Notes under the pieces: model-generated
The model's input: only the letters and a program-made list of their open reading frames with translations
Told to the model about the DNA's origin: nothing
Databases searched by the model: none
Part shown: piece after piece, positions 27,169 to 37,729 of the stretch
How the letters are laid out: each line of letters starts with the position of its first letter
Position numbering within the stretch: position 1 is the first letter of the stretch
Source of the DNA: Pseudomonadota bacterium
GTDB taxonomy: Bacteria > Pseudomonadota > Gammaproteobacteria > Ga0077536
Assembly: GCA_018668255.1 (NCBI GenBank)
Contig: JABISZ010000035.1
Location: forward strand, 1-64,000
Reading direction: 5' to 3'
Length of the DNA stretch: 64,000 nucleotides
Translations under genes and position numbers: made by a program

Positions 27169-28086
27169 TTAGATGTTAATTTTTTCATCCAATACCATCT
27201 GCAGTCGTTCCAGTCCTACCGCTACTCCGGCACAAGCGGGCATTCCCTTCTTGAGAGCAGCTATCCAGCCCTTGTCTATCTTTGTAGCAGTTAACCCCCT
27301 TCGTAAGCGGGTTTCGTTATCAATTTCGAAGCAGTGCTGTTGCTCAATGGGATCGATGACTTCATGATAGCCATTGGCTACTTCAACTCCATTAATGATC
27401 AACTCGAACCGCTGGGCGGAACAATATTTATCGTCAGATAATCGAGCGTAAGCTCGAAGTTCTTTAGGGAAATCAGTCAAGAAGAAAGCCCCATAGGCTT
27501 TAATGTTAGGCTCTACACCCAGGACATACAGACAGGTCAACAAGTAGTCCCTATCTTCTTTCTCAGTGTCGTTCAATTTTAAACCAAACCGAACAATAGC
27601 TCGAGAAAGTTCAGCATTGCTGGTCGAATGGGGGTTTAATCCAACATGCTCTACGAACAACTCCATAAACGTAATTTGCCTAAACTCAAATCGCCCACCG
27701 CAATAATCGACCAACAATTCGACGTCTCTTATCAACTTTTTGTGATCATAGCCTAGTCTGTACCACTCTAACATAGTGAACTCATTTAGATGGATCGGGC
27801 TCTCTTCTCCTTTTCTGAAAACAGGCCCAACTTCAAAAATATCTCCAATTCTTGACGCTACTAGTTTCTTTAGTGAGGACTCCGGCGACGTTCTGAGATA
27901 GCGACATTTTTCAGCGTTTTCAATAACGAAATTCTCAATACTTGGCTCACTGGTTGGGTACTCATTAAGAACCGGCGTCTGAACTTCCAGCACATTATGA
28001 AAATTAAAGTACTGTCTAATTGAGGACAACAGTTTTGCACGCTGACGAAGGTAACTATTTTTACTCTGTTTTGACTGCTTATACAA
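27169..28086 (-). CDS. epmA: EF-P lysine ligase EpmA (GenX/PoxA)
   Basis: 305 residues, a class II lysyl-tRNA synthetase paralogue lacking the anticodon-binding domain. Motif 2 is seen in FEVGPVFRKGEESPIHLNEFTMLEWYR and motif 3 in the GVAVGLERLQM end; both are diagnostic. EpmA attaches (R)-beta-lysine to a lysine of EF-P. Its substrate protein EF-P is encoded 32 bp upstream on the same strand, and the beta-lysine-forming EpmB is divergent next to it, giving the whole modification set in 2.6 kb. Confidence 0.93.
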   Translation of the reverse strand: MYKQSKQSKNSYLRQRAKLLSSIRQYFNFHNVLEVQTPVLNEYPTSEPSIENFVIENAEKCRYLRTSPESSLKKLVASRIGDIFEVGPVFRKGEESPIHLNEFTMLEWYRLGYDHKKLIRDVELLVDYCGGRFEFRQITFMELFVEHVGLNPHSTSNAELSRAIVRFGLKLNDTEKEDRDYLLTCLYVLGVEPNIKAYGAFFLTDFPKELRAYARLSDDKYCSAQRFELIINGVEVANGYHEVIDPIEQQHCFEIDNETRLRRGLTATKIDKGWIAALKKGMPACAGVAVGLERLQMVLDEKINI

Positions 28087-28118
28087 CGAATCTGACGAAA
28101 AGTTCGCCTCGATTGAAT

Positions 28119-28691
28119 TTATGTTTCTTTTGATCGAGACACGTACTCACCAGTACGTGTATCAATTTTTAAAAGATCGCCAGTTTCAATAAAAAGAGGC
28201 ACTTTAACAGATGTACCAGTTTCTAATAAGGCCGGTTTAGTGCCTCCAGATGCTGTATCACCCCTAAGGCCCGGATCAGTTTCTGAGACTTCCAGTATGG
28301 CAAAGTTCGGGGCCACAACAGCGATAGGTACGTCGTTCCAGATAGTGACATTACACATTTCCTGCCCTTTCAACCACTTACTCGCGTCTCCTACCGACGC
28401 CATTGGTGCTGACAACTGTTCGAATGACGTAGTGTCCATGAAAAACCAATCGATACTATCATTATACAGATACTGTAACTCTATCTCCATTACATCAGCC
28501 GCTTCAATACTTTCTCCGGACTTCAATGTTTTTTCTATGACTCTTCCGTTTTTTAAATTTCTTACTTTAATTCGGTTAAAGGCCTGCCCTTTCCCAGGCT
28601 TGACGATATCGTTAAGCACGATAGTGTAGGGGTCGCCATCTATTAATATCTTCAAACCCAGCTTAAACTGGCTAGTACTGAATGTGGTCAT
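28119..28691 (-). CDS. efp: Translation elongation factor P
   Basis: 190 residues from the ATG at 28691, where family homology begins; an upstream in-frame start at 28748 would add 19 residues overlapping epmB's leader. The KPGKGQAF loop puts Lys34 at the position modified in E. coli. All three beta-barrel domains are present, ending in [13 protein letters not shown] relieves ribosome stalling at polyproline. Retention of Lys34 together with epmA and epmB supports beta-lysylation. Confidence 0.94.
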   Translation of the reverse strand: MTTFSTSQFKLGLKILIDGDPYTIVLNDIVKPGKGQAFNRIKVRNLKNGRVIEKTLKSGESIEAADVMEIELQYLYNDSIDWFFMDTTSFEQLSAPMASVGDASKWLKGQEMCNVTIWNDVPIAVVAPNFAILEVSETDPGLRGDTASGGTKPALLETGTSVKVPLFIETGDLLKIDTRTGEYVSRSKET

Positions 28692-28726
28692 GTGATTTAT
28701 GTCGCTCAGCAGGTAATAATGACAAT

Positions 28727-29746
28727 ATGATAACTCAAAAAGATGCAATAAGGGGGCAACATTCTTGGCAGTCAGAACTAAAGAACTCGTTTCTTTCTTT
28801 AGACGAATTCCTTCATCAGATTGAAATAAAAGCAGACCAATTGTCAGGGAGTATTTTGAGAGGAGCTAATTTTCAGTTTAGAGTCACCAAACAGTATGCT
28901 TCAAGGATAAAAAAAGGTGATCCAACAGATCCATTACTCCTACAAGTTTTGCCATCTGTTATCGAGAACTATTCAAGTTCAGCCTATACCTCTGATCCTG
29001 TCGGAGAGCTTCTTTTACTTTCACAGCAAACAAAAGTATTAAAAAAATACAATGCCCGCGGACTAATTGTTATGACCGGAGCGTGTGCAATTAACTGCCG
29101 TTACTGTTTTCGTAAAAATTATCCCTACAGCGGAAATGTAGGACAAGTGGCAATAGCTGCTGCACTTGGTGAAATTGCCGACGATTCATCTATATCTGAA
29201 GTCATACTGAGCGGTGGAGACCCCCTGTTTTTAAATGATGTCCAACTAAGCTCAGTTTTTTCTCAGCTTGCTGAGATAAAGCACGTTAAACGCCTACGAA
29301 TACACACCCGCTTGCCAGTCGTATTCCCGGAACGTCTGACTCAGAAATTCGTAAGCACCCTTTCCGACTTACCCTACCTACTATGCGTGGTAATACATGC
29401 AAATCATCCAAACGAACTGGACGATGAAGTTTTAAAGAAATTATCCAATTGCAAAAGAGCGGGCATTACACTTCTCAATCAATCGGTCTTACTCAAAGGT
29501 ATCAACGATAGCCCTCAGATTTTAGCTAAACTCTCAGAGCGTTTATTCGAAGGAGGCGTTCTTCCTTACTATGTCCATCTTTTAGACAAAGTTTCTGGAG
29601 CAGAACATTTCGACGTCTCCTTAAAAGAAGCTTTAATGATAGAACAAAAGCTTCGTCAAATATTGAGTGGTTATCTAGTGCCCAAATTTGTTAAAGAAGT
29701 AGCTGGGGCTGATTCCAAAACTCCTATTTCAGAGTTAGGGTTATAA
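28727..29746 (+). CDS. epmB: Lysine 2,3-aminomutase EpmB (radical SAM)
   Basis: 339 residues from the ATG at 28727. The radical SAM cluster is formed by Cys120, Cys124 and Cys127 in [10 protein letters not shown]. The SGGDPLF motif and the [11 protein letters not shown] motif match KamA/EpmB, and its short length fits EpmB. It converts (S)-alpha-lysine to (R)-beta-lysine for EpmA. It is divergent from efp, with only 35 bp between the start codons, so the two promoters must overlap. Confidence 0.93.
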   Translation: MITQKDAIRGQHSWQSELKNSFLSLDEFLHQIEIKADQLSGSILRGANFQFRVTKQYASRIKKGDPTDPLLLQVLPSVIENYSSSAYTSDPVGELLLLSQQTKVLKKYNARGLIVMTGACAINCRYCFRKNYPYSGNVGQVAIAAALGEIADDSSISEVILSGGDPLFLNDVQLSSVFSQLAEIKHVKRLRIHTRLPVVFPERLTQKFVSTLSDLPYLLCVVIHANHPNELDDEVLKKLSNCKRAGITLLNQSVLLKGINDSPQILAKLSERLFEGGVLPYYVHLLDKVSGAEHFDVSLKEALMIEQKLRQILSGYLVPKFVKEVAGADSKTPISELGL

Positions 29747-29754
29747 TCGTAATG

Positions 29755-32016
29755 TCAGGGTTTACCTCGAAGAGTACTTAAACTAGCGATAGTGTTATAA
29801 CCTCGCTTTTTCTCCAGCTTCTTTCCTCTTAATGCCCTATCTCCAACATAAGGCTCTTGTTCTGTTGGTTTTAAGATTCGAGTTTTCCCATTACTGTAGT
29901 TTACTGACAAGGAATCCTGAGCGGAAAGAATAGCTATACCCACCAGATATTCTTCGTTTGTCTGAAACTTTTTCCCTGGGATTTTTATAAGCTTTTGACC
30001 TTTCCCTTTGCCTAGAATAGGAAGCTCTGCGACAGGAAAAATAAGAAGGTTTCCAATATTTGTTACGCAAGCGACCCACTGCTCATCAATGTTGTCGATG
30101 AGCACCGGCTTGAGGAGAGAGCCCTGCTCAGCCACTGTCATTACAGCTTTCCCCGCTCGATTTTTTGTAGCAACTTTATTCGCGTCCACGACAAACCCGT
30201 ACCCTTGGGAACTGCTCATCATAAGGAAGCAAATACTTTCTAATATCGTAACACTTAAGAAATGCGCGCCATCGGGTGGCGACAATCGGCTAGAAAGAGG
30301 CTCACCCAATCCTCGAGCCGAAGGCAACGTGTGAGTATTCGTGGTGTAAGCCCTACCCGTTGTGTCAAAAAATACTGCACTTTGGTTACTTTTCCCTTGA
30401 GCAAAATCTTGGTACTCATCTCCCGGTTTGAAAGCCATATCTTCTGGATTAACTTCATGGCCTTTAGCAGCACGTACCCAGCCTTTTGTAGACAAAACCA
30501 CTGTTATAGGCTCTGTCGTTACAAGTTCGGTTTCCGAAAATGCTTGGGCCGATCCTCTCTCCACGATGGGACATAACCTAGTATCTCCGTGAGCCTCTGC
30601 ATCGGCGGCTATTTCTTTCTTTATTAGTGTTTTAAGCCGTGCTTGGGAACCTAGAGTTTTCTCCAGAGCAACACATTCCTCATTTAAAGTTTTTTGCTCT
30701 TCAACAATCCGTACTTCTTCTAACCGCGCAATAAATCTTAGTCGTAAATCTAAAATAGCATTGGCTTGAGCTTCAGACAGCGAGAACCTTTCCACCAGCG
30801 CAGCCTTAGGATCCTCTTCATTTCGAATTATCCTGATAATCTCGTCAATATTGAGGAACGCGATCAAATATCCGTCAAGAATATGAAGCCTTGCTTTTAC
30901 TTTCGACAAACGATGCTCTAGACGTCTCGTTACCGTTGATGCTCTGAATTGAAGCCATTCAACCAACAGCGTTTTCAAATTCTTTACTGCCGGCAATCCA
31001 TTTAAACCAATTATATTAAGATTTACTCGGTAGCTTTTTTCCAGGTCCGTTTTGGCAAAAAGGTGAGACATCAATGCATCGCAATCTACTCTGCTCGAAC
31101 GCGGAATGAGAACAATCCTCACAGGGTTTTCGTGATCTGACTCATCTCTCAGATCGTCAATCATAGGAAGCTTTTTAGCGTTCATTTGAGAAGCAATTTG
31201 TTCAAGAATTTTGGAGCTCGCACTTTGATATGGCAACGCATACACAATAATATTACCGTCTTCAATCATATAGCGGGCTCGAAGTTTGACGCTACCCAAA
31301 CCATCCTTGTACATTTGCTTCATGTCGGCAGGGGATGACACAATTTCACTAGCCCCAGGAAAATCAGGTGCTGGCACAAATTCACATAAGTCATCCACAG
31401 TTGCCCTTGAATTTTCGAGCAAATAAATACAAGCTGATGCTATTTCACGTAAGTTATGAGGGGGGATATCAGTCGCCATACCAACAGCAATGCCGGTAGT
31501 CCCATTAAGTAGAATGTTTGGGAGCCTAGCCGGAAGGACAACGGGTTCTTCCAAAGTGCCATCAAAGTTTAGCGTCCAATTCACCGTTTCAAAAGGGAGC
31601 TCAGATAACAGTGTGTCCGCATAGGGAGTTAATCTGGATTCAGTGTATCTCATAGCCGCGAATGATTTAGGATCGTCAATAGACCCCCAGTTGCCCTGGC
31701 CATCTATCAATGGATAACGGTAACTGAAAGGCTGAGCCATCAAAACCATTGCGTCATAACATGCCGTATCGCCGTGTGGATGAAATTTACCTAAAACGTC
31801 CCCTACCGTTCTGGCCGATTTTTTGAATTTTGCTGTCGCATTCAAACCTAGCTCTGACATAGAGTAGACGATACGTCTTTGCACTGGCTTAAGGCCATCT
31901 CCGATGTGAGGCAACGCTCGGTCTAATATCACATACATCGAATAGTCCAAGTAAGCCTGCTCAGTAAACGTGCTTAAGGCTATCTGCTCAGTGTCGAAGA
32001 TGTCATTTGAGTTCAT
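29755..32016 (-). CDS. parC: DNA topoisomerase IV subunit A
   Basis: 753 residues. The catalytic tyrosine is Tyr124 in AAMRYTES. The quinolone-resistance-determining loop reads [12 protein letters not shown], with Thr84 and Asp88 at the positions of Ser80 and Glu84 in E. coli ParC. The C-terminal beta-pinwheel has degenerate repeats as in ParC rather than the GyrA box. It overlaps parE by 4 bp. It decatenates daughter chromosomes together with ParE. Confidence 0.95.
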   Translation of the reverse strand: MNSNDIFDTEQIALSTFTEQAYLDYSMYVILDRALPHIGDGLKPVQRRIVYSMSELGLNATAKFKKSARTVGDVLGKFHPHGDTACYDAMVLMAQPFSYRYPLIDGQGNWGSIDDPKSFAAMRYTESRLTPYADTLLSELPFETVNWTLNFDGTLEEPVVLPARLPNILLNGTTGIAVGMATDIPPHNLREIASACIYLLENSRATVDDLCEFVPAPDFPGASEIVSSPADMKQMYKDGLGSVKLRARYMIEDGNIIVYALPYQSASSKILEQIASQMNAKKLPMIDDLRDESDHENPVRIVLIPRSSRVDCDALMSHLFAKTDLEKSYRVNLNIIGLNGLPAVKNLKTLLVEWLQFRASTVTRRLEHRLSKVKARLHILDGYLIAFLNIDEIIRIIRNEEDPKAALVERFSLSEAQANAILDLRLRFIARLEEVRIVEEQKTLNEECVALEKTLGSQARLKTLIKKEIAADAEAHGDTRLCPIVERGSAQAFSETELVTTEPITVVLSTKGWVRAAKGHEVNPEDMAFKPGDEYQDFAQGKSNQSAVFFDTTGRAYTTNTHTLPSARGLGEPLSSRLSPPDGAHFLSVTILESICFLMMSSSQGYGFVVDANKVATKNRAGKAVMTVAEQGSLLKPVLIDNIDEQWVACVTNIGNLLIFPVAELPILGKGKGQKLIKIPGKKFQTNEEYLVGIAILSAQDSLSVNYSNGKTRILKPTEQEPYVGDRALRGKKLEKKRGYNTIASLSTLRGKP

Positions 32017-33920
32017 AGGACAGTATCTCCTCTATGCACCGTAGCTAAATTACCTTTATTCTCTAACCAATCACGACGCTCACTTGATCTTCGCTTGGCT
32101 AAGAGCATATCCATAAACTTTTCCGTTGCTCCTTCATCATCGATAGTCAGTTGCACTAAGCGTCGACTGCCTGGCACCATTGTTGTTTCACGCAGCTGCA
32201 AAGGGTTCATTTCCCCCAATCCTTTAAACCGTTGGACGTTTACCTTGCCTTTGATTTTTTCTGACGAAATACGGTTTAACACGTCATCCTTTTCTGCATC
32301 ATCAAGCGCGTAAAACACTACCTTACCGACATCAATTCTATAGAGCGGAGGCATCGCTACATAAACATGTCCATGAGCCACTAGCTCCCTAAAATGTTTG
32401 ACGAAAAGTGCACAAAGAAGTGTCGCAATGTGTAAACCATCGGAATCCGCATCCGCTAATATACATATTTTCCCATAACGTAACTTAGATAAATCCTGAT
32501 TGCCGGGCTCCATTCCGATCGCTACCGAGATATCGTGAACTTCTGTTGATGCAAGAACTTGCTCCGAATCAACTTCCCAAGTATTTAAAATTTTACCTCT
32601 TAAAGGTAAGATAGCTTGAACAGTTCTATCTCTAGCTTGCTTTGCAGATCCACCGGCAGAATCTCCTTCCACCAAAAAAAGTTCTGTAACATCAATGTTT
32701 TGAGAAGAGCAATCAGATAGCTTCCCAGGTAAAGCAGGACCAGCTCCAGCTATTTTTTTTCTGACAACCTTCGATGCTTTTAGCCTATCTTGAGCTCTAG
32801 AGACACAAATCTCCGCGATCCGTTCTCCAAGCTCCACATGTTGGTGCAGCCACAAGCTAAAAGAGTCTCGAACCGCAACGGTGATATAATTGGAACAATG
32901 TCGCGACGATAACCGTTCTTTCGTTTGTCCCGAGAACTGAGGTTCTTGAAGCTTTACAGACACAATGTAAGAGCATCTTTCGAATACATCGTCTCCGTTG
33001 ATTTTCACACCTCTGGGCAGTAAATTCCGGTTGTCACAGAACTCTCTCATAGCCTCCAACAATCCCTGCCTCAACCCAGATACATGCGTTCCGCCTTGGG
33101 CGGTCGGCACTAGATTGACATAACTCTCCGTTATTGGGTTGCTATCATCGGCGACCCAATGAAGAGCCCATGTGACTTGTATCTCATCACTTTCTTGCTC
33201 TCCCAGAAACGGTTCAACTGGGATTAAATCTGAATCGCCCATTGACTCCCGAATGTAATTTTTCAAGCCATCCGAAAAATACCATTCCTCTTTCTCATTA
33301 GTGAGCTCGTCCAGGTATTCAAGCTTTAGTCCGGCACAAAGAACTGCTTTAGCTTTCAAAACGTGCTTAAGTTTAGCTGTGGAAATTTTTACTGTATCGA
33401 AATAGGTTTCGTCAGGGAGAAATGTGATGGTAGTCCCCGTCAGATTTCGCTTAACTTTCCCTACATTAGTCAATTCAGATACTTTGTCCCCTCCGCGAAA
33501 AGACATTTGATATTGGGCATTCTTTCGATTAACAGTAACATCAAGATACTCTGACAAGGCGTTTACCACGGAAACCCCTACCCCATGCAACCCCCCTGAA
33601 AACTGGTAATTTTTATCTGAAAATTTGCCGCCAGCGTGGAGACGGGTCATAATTACCTCAACGCCTGTCACCTGCTCTTCAGGGTGAATGTCTACCGGCA
33701 TCCCTCTGCCATTATCAGCCACAGAAATAGATCCGTCAGCGTGAAGCGTTACATTAATTTGCGAGCAGTACCCGGCTAAAGCTTCATCGACGCTGTTGTC
33801 TATAACTTCTTGGATTAAATGGTTAGGCCGTGCAGTATCTGTATACATCCCAGGCCGTTTGCGCACCGGATCTAGACCGGCAAGTACCTCTATAGCAGAA
33901 GCGTCATAGTTCTCCGTCAA
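32013..33920 (-). CDS. parE: DNA topoisomerase IV subunit B
   Basis: 635 residues. GHKL ATPase motifs are present ([43 protein letters not shown]), as is the TOPRIM set [16 protein letters not shown] place the start at a TTG (33920), because the protein from there aligns residue for residue with E. coli ParE, and AGGA sits eight bases upstream. A farther TTG at 33953 would add 11 residues. Gene order parE-parC in one operon is common in this group. Confidence 0.94.
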   Translation of the reverse strand: MTENYDASAIEVLAGLDPVRKRPGMYTDTARPNHLIQEVIDNSVDEALAGYCSQINVTLHADGSISVADNGRGMPVDIHPEEQVTGVEVIMTRLHAGGKFSDKNYQFSGGLHGVGVSVVNALSEYLDVTVNRKNAQYQMSFRGGDKVSELTNVGKVKRNLTGTTITFLPDETYFDTVKISTAKLKHVLKAKAVLCAGLKLEYLDELTNEKEEWYFSDGLKNYIRESMGDSDLIPVEPFLGEQESDEIQVTWALHWVADDSNPITESYVNLVPTAQGGTHVSGLRQGLLEAMREFCDNRNLLPRGVKINGDDVFERCSYIVSVKLQEPQFSGQTKERLSSRHCSNYITVAVRDSFSLWLHQHVELGERIAEICVSRAQDRLKASKVVRKKIAGAGPALPGKLSDCSSQNIDVTELFLVEGDSAGGSAKQARDRTVQAILPLRGKILNTWEVDSEQVLASTEVHDISVAIGMEPGNQDLSKLRYGKICILADADSDGLHIATLLCALFVKHFRELVAHGHVYVAMPPLYRIDVGKVVFYALDDAEKDDVLNRISSEKIKGKVNVQRFKGLGEMNPLQLRETTMVPGSRRLVQLTIDDEGATEKFMDMLLAKRRSSERRDWLENKGNLATVHRGDTVL

Positions 33921-33959
33921 TGAATCAGTCCTATATAAATTATTTAAACCCAATCACAA

Positions 33960-33965
33960 ATTATA
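33960..33965 (-). promoter_or_regulatory. Candidate parE -10 box
   Basis: TATAAT on the minus strand lies about 40 bp upstream of the chosen parE start, in the gap after the DUF3501 gene. No strong -35 is visible at 16-18 bp. Confidence 0.3.
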
Positions 33966-34012
33966 GAGACAACTGCGAGTAAAAGCTTGGATCATTGGCA
34001 TAGAGTTTTACG

Positions 34013-34600
34013 TTAATCAAAATCTAAGAGCAGGGATTTCTGTTTCATATCAGGGAGGTTGTCGATAGAAAATTCGTAATCTTCATGGCAGACACCTAAT
34101 GAAAGCCGTCCACCGCCTCTCAACCTATCGATCTGGCCTGGATTAAACTCAAACCTCAAGAAGTGGACCGCCGATGTCTTGTTATCGTTGCTCCGTTCTA
34201 GGTCCTCATCAGCGAAGCATTTGATTTGTTCTCCACCGTCTACACGAAAAAATACTTTTTCTTCTATGCCTTTAAGTGTAATTAGAGCTGCACGTCTCTC
34301 CACTTCATCCGTGTATTGAAGCATCATAGTTGCTTTAAGGTTCATTCCATCTGGAATCAACGGATTATAAGTATCTAGTTCATCAGCGATCCCTACCGAG
34401 TCAAAAACCTTTTCTATCCGGAGCATTTCTTGTATTTGGTACTGAACTGTTTGACTGTCTTCAAAGTACAGCCCCAAGTGTTCACCTAGAAATATAGTGC
34501 GTAATGCTTTGTGTTCTATGAAATTTTCTCGCAATACCTTTCTTTTTTCGGAGTATTCTTCTAGGGTAAAAAGATCTTCTTTTCTCAGTTTTTTAGACAT
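34013..34600 (-). CDS. DUF3501 family protein
   Basis: 195 residues. It starts LRKEDLFTLEEYSEKR and has the LGEHLGLYFEDSQTVQYQIQEML segment characteristic of DUF3501. No catalytic motif is known to me. It is the last gene of a rubrerythrin / Fe-S oxidoreductase / DUF3501 set that recurs in proteobacteria. The gap to the preceding gene is 3 bp, so the two are translated together. The role is probably oxidative-stress related by association. Confidence 0.82.
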   Translation of the reverse strand: MSKKLRKEDLFTLEEYSEKRKVLRENFIEHKALRTIFLGEHLGLYFEDSQTVQYQIQEMLRIEKVFDSVGIADELDTYNPLIPDGMNLKATMMLQYTDEVERRAALITLKGIEEKVFFRVDGGEQIKCFADEDLERSNDNKTSAVHFLRFEFNPGQIDRLRGGGRLSLGVCHEDYEFSIDNLPDMKQKSLLLDFD

Positions 34601-34603
34601 AAA

Positions 34604-35923
34604 TTATATCTCATATGCATTACGTAATAATGTAAAAGCCGAGCCCGCATGGGTCGCGTCTCCTAACCCGTGCTGTATCAATTCCCCGGCCATAGGGCAG
34701 TCACTTAAATAGTGGTCCACTTCTCCTGCCTGTATTCTTTTAACAACAGGTCGGCAGATCTTCTGAGCGGTATGGTAATGTTCTTTCTTCACAGCATAGG
34801 TACCATCATGTCCGGAACATCTTTCAATCACTAGTACTGAGCTATCTGGAACTAGCTCAAGTAACTGTTTAGTCTTCAAACCAATGTTCTGAACTCTTTG
34901 ATGGCACGGCACATGATAGGCGACTTTACCGATAGGGTTTTTAAAGCTTGTGTTCAATAAACCTAACTTATGCCTACTCATAAGAAACTCAAACGGATCC
35001 ACAAATGCCCGCTGCACATCTCGCACCGTTTCATCGCTTGGGAATAATAAAGGCAGCTCTTGCCTGTACATAAGTACACAGCTTGGTATGGGGGCAGTAA
35101 TCCTTAACCCTTTGTTAACTAATTTCATAAGATTAGGGATATTGAATTTTTTTAACTTTTCGAGTGCTTTAAGATCGCCCAATTCAAACTTAGGCATACC
35201 GCAACATTTTTCGTTGGTAAGAATCTCAACGCCTACTCCATTGTGCTCAAAGACTGCAATCATATCTTCAACAATTTGAGGTGAGTTTTTATCACCATAA
35301 CAGGTTACAAATAATCCTATTTTCTCTTTAAAAACAGTGTCTTGTTTATTTTTATTAATTCTTTTTCTAGCAGTATTGGAATTGAATTTTGGCAACGGCG
35401 CTTCTGCGTGTATTCCTAACAAAGACTCCATCCCTTTGCGGATGGGTTTAGTTTTGTTTGCCAGATTAACTGCTTGGGCAACCACTGGGATGGCTGCCAG
35501 TTTACCGACCGCATCCGTACTAGTAAGTACCCGATCCCTAATGCTGGCGCCTTTTCTTTCGAATTTTTGTACTTTCCCCCTAAGCATGAGGTGAGGAAAG
35601 TCAATATTCCATTCGTGTGGAGGAACGTATGGACATTTCGTCATATAACACAAGTCACACAAATAGCAGTCATCAACGACCTTCTCAAAATCTACTTTAT
35701 CTACTGTATCCAGCTCCATACTTGGAGACTCGTCAATCAAATCAAACAAACGGGGAAATGAGTTACACAAGCTCACGCAACGACGACATGTGTGACATAC
35801 GTCAAAGACTCTTTCCAATTCACCAGTGAGGGCATCAGGATCATTAAATTCGTCTGATTTCCAGTCTAGCTCATGCCGAGTTGGGGCCTCAAGACTACCC
35901 TCCCGACGTTCAATATCAGCCAT
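34604..35923 (-). CDS. GlpC/HdrD-like iron-sulfur oxidoreductase
   Basis: About 439 residues. An N-terminal dicluster ferredoxin part has CHTCRRCVSLC and CYLCDLCYMTKCPY. Two C-terminal CCG-type cysteine-rich domains follow (NEKCCGMPKFELGD and the AYHVPCHQR, RCSGHDG region), though the second set is varied. The architecture matches GlpC and heterodisulfide reductase D subunits. The repeated association with rubrerythrin suggests it delivers electrons to that peroxide-reducing protein. Start: the ATG at 35923 is preferred over a GTG at 35938. Confidence 0.82.
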   Translation of the reverse strand: MADIERREGSLEAPTRHELDWKSDEFNDPDALTGELERVFDVCHTCRRCVSLCNSFPRLFDLIDESPSMELDTVDKVDFEKVVDDCYLCDLCYMTKCPYVPPHEWNIDFPHLMLRGKVQKFERKGASIRDRVLTSTDAVGKLAAIPVVAQAVNLANKTKPIRKGMESLLGIHAEAPLPKFNSNTARKRINKNKQDTVFKEKIGLFVTCYGDKNSPQIVEDMIAVFEHNGVGVEILTNEKCCGMPKFELGDLKALEKLKKFNIPNLMKLVNKGLRITAPIPSCVLMYRQELPLLFPSDETVRDVQRAFVDPFEFLMSRHKLGLLNTSFKNPIGKVAYHVPCHQRVQNIGLKTKQLLELVPDSSVLVIERCSGHDGTYAVKKEHYHTAQKICRPVVKRIQAGEVDHYLSDCPMAGELIQHGLGDATHAGSAFTLLRNAYEI

Positions 35924-35955
35924 ATTGTGAGGTCTCACATAAACAAAAGAAATGA

Positions 35956-35973
35956 GGCTGGTTGTAACCAGCC
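35956..35973 (-). terminator. Intrinsic terminator or attenuator after the rubrerythrin gene
   Basis: An 8-bp perfect stem (GGCTGGTT with AACCAGCC) around a 2-base loop is followed on the minus strand by a T-rich tract reading TCATTTCTTTTGTTT. It lies between the rubrerythrin stop and the GlpC-like start. It may cut most transcripts after rubrerythrin and let a minority read through to the downstream pair. Confidence 0.65.
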
Positions 35974-35991
35974 CCTAGCATCAATTTCTAC

Positions 35992-36408
35992 TTAAGCCAT
36001 ACTGTCTAGAGCCTTTTGAAAACGATTAGCATGCGATCTTTCAGCTTTTGCCAAAGTTTCAAACCACTCAGCGATCTCATCAAAACCCTCTTCACGAGCA
36101 GCTTTTGCCATTCCTGGGTACATATCTGAATACTCATGAGTCTCGCCAGCGATTGCTGCTTTAAGGTTGAGATCTGTAGTACCTATCGGTTCACCTGTAG
36201 CAGGATCTCCAACTGATTCGAGATACTCTAGATGACCATGAGCATGGCCAGTTTCACCTTCTGCCGTAGAACGAAACACCGCAGACACATCGTTGTATCC
36301 TTCGATATCGGCTTTCTGGGCAAAATATAGGTAACGTCGGTTTGCCTGTGATTCTCCAGCAAACGCCGCTTTTAAATTCTCTTCAGTTTTACTGCCTTTT
36401 AAAGACAT
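35992..36408 (-). CDS. Rubrerythrin-type diiron protein without rubredoxin domain
   Basis: 138 residues of a four-helix ferritin-like domain. Two ExxH-type and carboxylate motifs are seen: [11 protein letters not shown] with [11 protein letters not shown], and [12 protein letters not shown] with [10 protein letters not shown]. These give the diiron ligands of rubrerythrin. There is no C-terminal CxxC rubredoxin domain, so electrons must come from another protein, plausibly the GlpC-like one encoded downstream. It should reduce hydrogen peroxide. GGGAG precedes the ATG by nine bases. Two palindromes and a TTGACT -35 box lie upstream, pointing to regulated expression. Confidence 0.88.
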   Translation of the reverse strand: MSLKGSKTEENLKAAFAGESQANRRYLYFAQKADIEGYNDVSAVFRSTAEGETGHAHGHLEYLESVGDPATGEPIGTTDLNLKAAIAGETHEYSDMYPGMAKAAREEGFDEIAEWFETLAKAERSHANRFQKALDSMA

Positions 36409-36440
36409 AATGGATAGCTCCCTAAGATTAGTTTACAAGT

Positions 36441-36459
36441 TTTTAGACTAGGTCTAAAA
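36441..36459. promoter_or_regulatory. 19-bp perfect palindrome, operator 1 of the rubrerythrin promoter
   Basis: TTTTAGAC and GTCTAAAA form perfect 8-bp arms around TAG. The centre is 58 bp upstream of the start codon. The core TAGAC-N3-GTCTA recurs 17 bp away in operator 2, which argues for a specific DNA-binding protein, possibly of Rrf2 or another stress-responsive family. Confidence 0.6.
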
Positions 36460-36460
36460 C

Positions 36461-36473
36461 TAGACTCAGTCTA
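36461..36473. promoter_or_regulatory. 13-bp palindrome, operator 2 of the rubrerythrin promoter
   Basis: TAGAC and GTCTA flank TCA, the same core as operator 1. It overlaps the proposed -10 box (TAGACT at 36468-36473), so binding there should block transcription. Confidence 0.6.
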
Positions 36474-36497
36474 AATGCTAAAGGAGAGAAAAGTCAA
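36468..36497 (-). promoter_or_regulatory. Candidate promoter of the rubrerythrin operon
   Basis: On the minus strand TTGACT (36492-36497) serves as -35, and TAGACT (36468-36473) serves as a weak -10 after an 18-bp spacer. The -10 lies within operator 2. Confidence 0.4.
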
Positions 36498-36582
36498 TAG
36501 TTCCAGAAGAATTTCGATTCAGGTCAGTTTAGTGGATAATAGCTCAAAATTATTAACCGCCTAGACGGTTTGCGGAAAATTT

Positions 36583-36828
36583 ATGACAAAAAAAACTACT
36601 CCCCTATTCAACTTTGAAAATGCTATGAAAGAGCTTGAGGCTATAGTAGAAAATATGGAGCATGGAGAATTTAATCTTGAGGAATCAATTAAACAATTCG
36701 AACATGGTGTCAGCCTAACAAAGAAATGTCAGGAAGCGCTTCAAGAGGCCGAACAGAAAGTTTTGCAGTTATCATCAAACGATGATGATGATTTAACTCC
36801 CTTTGTCACGCCACCTGATCAAAATTAA
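36583..36828 (+). CDS. xseB: Exodeoxyribonuclease VII small subunit
   Basis: 81 residues with the whole XseB motif set: FENAMKELEAIVENMEHGE, LEESIKQFEHG and a CQEALQEAEQKV helix. The tail is acidic (DDDD). It binds the XseA nuclease subunit, which is not in this window. ispA follows 4 bp later, the conserved xseB-ispA arrangement. Its start is 174 bp from the divergent rubrerythrin gene. Confidence 0.93.
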   Translation: MTKKTTPLFNFENAMKELEAIVENMEHGEFNLEESIKQFEHGVSLTKKCQEALQEAEQKVLQLSSNDDDDLTPFVTPPDQN

Positions 36829-36832
36829 ACCC

Positions 36833-37723
36833 ATGACTATAGACAACATACTTAAACCGTTACAGTCCAGAATAAATACTACTTTGGAAAAATTTTTACC
36901 CCTCGAGAATCAGGAGCCGCACTTCCTCAGTAATGCAATGCGTTATTCTGTTCTCGCTCCCGGAAAACGTTTACGTCCCGTGTTAACTTATTTAACCGGC
37001 CAAGTTTTCGGCGCACCTCTTTCAGTATTAGATGTACCGGCTGCCGCAGTAGAGTTAATACATGCCTATTCTTTGATCCACGACGATCTTCCTGCGATGG
37101 ATGACGATGACCTGCGCCGAGGAAGACCAACCTGTCATAAACAATATGACGAGGCCACGGCTATTTTAGCCGGCGATGCATTGCAAGCGTTGGCAGTTGA
37201 AGTGTTGTTAAAAAACCAAGATATTTCACTTAGTGACAAATCGCTCCTCGACATGTTGCGGGTCCTCATGAGTGCCAGTGGTTCAGATGGTATGGTTGCC
37301 GGACAGGCACTTGATCTCGCCGCGGTCGGCAGAGTACTTACCATAGAAGAATTAGAGAATATACATCGACACAAAACGGGAGACTTGATCAGTGCTAGCG
37401 TAATCCTTGGTTATCTTGCATCAGGCCAAAAAGACTCCATCGTTCTCGAACATTTGAAGCGATATGCCATGTGCATAGGTTTGGCTTTTCAAGTGCAAGA
37501 CGACATTTTGGATGTTGAAGGGACGACGGAAGAAATGGGCAAACCTCAGGGTTCGGATGCGGGGTTAAGCAAGCCAACATACCCCAATATTTTGGGCATA
37601 CCCAAAGCTAAAGAAACAGCACTAAATTTGCGAAACGAAGCGATTAACGCGCTAGATTTTTTACCAGAAGACACTTCTATACTTGCCCAGATCGCAGATT
37701 TTATAATTTATAGGAAGAAATAG
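36833..37723 (+). CDS. ispA: Polyprenyl (farnesyl) diphosphate synthase
   Basis: 296 residues. The first aspartate-rich motif is HDDLPAMDDDDLRRG and the second QDDILDVEG. GKRLRPVL and the later KPTYPNILG region complete the family pattern. It condenses isopentenyl diphosphate to farnesyl diphosphate for quinone and wall lipid carriers. The ATG at 36833 is chosen over a TTG at 36803, which would overlap xseB. The usual dxs neighbour is not downstream; mazG converges instead. Confidence 0.93.
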   Translation: MTIDNILKPLQSRINTTLEKFLPLENQEPHFLSNAMRYSVLAPGKRLRPVLTYLTGQVFGAPLSVLDVPAAAVELIHAYSLIHDDLPAMDDDDLRRGRPTCHKQYDEATAILAGDALQALAVEVLLKNQDISLSDKSLLDMLRVLMSASGSDGMVAGQALDLAAVGRVLTIEELENIHRHKTGDLISASVILGYLASGQKDSIVLEHLKRYAMCIGLAFQVQDDILDVEGTTEEMGKPQGSDAGLSKPTYPNILGIPKAKETALNLRNEAINALDFLPEDTSILAQIADFIIYRKK

Positions 37724-37729
37724 AGATCG

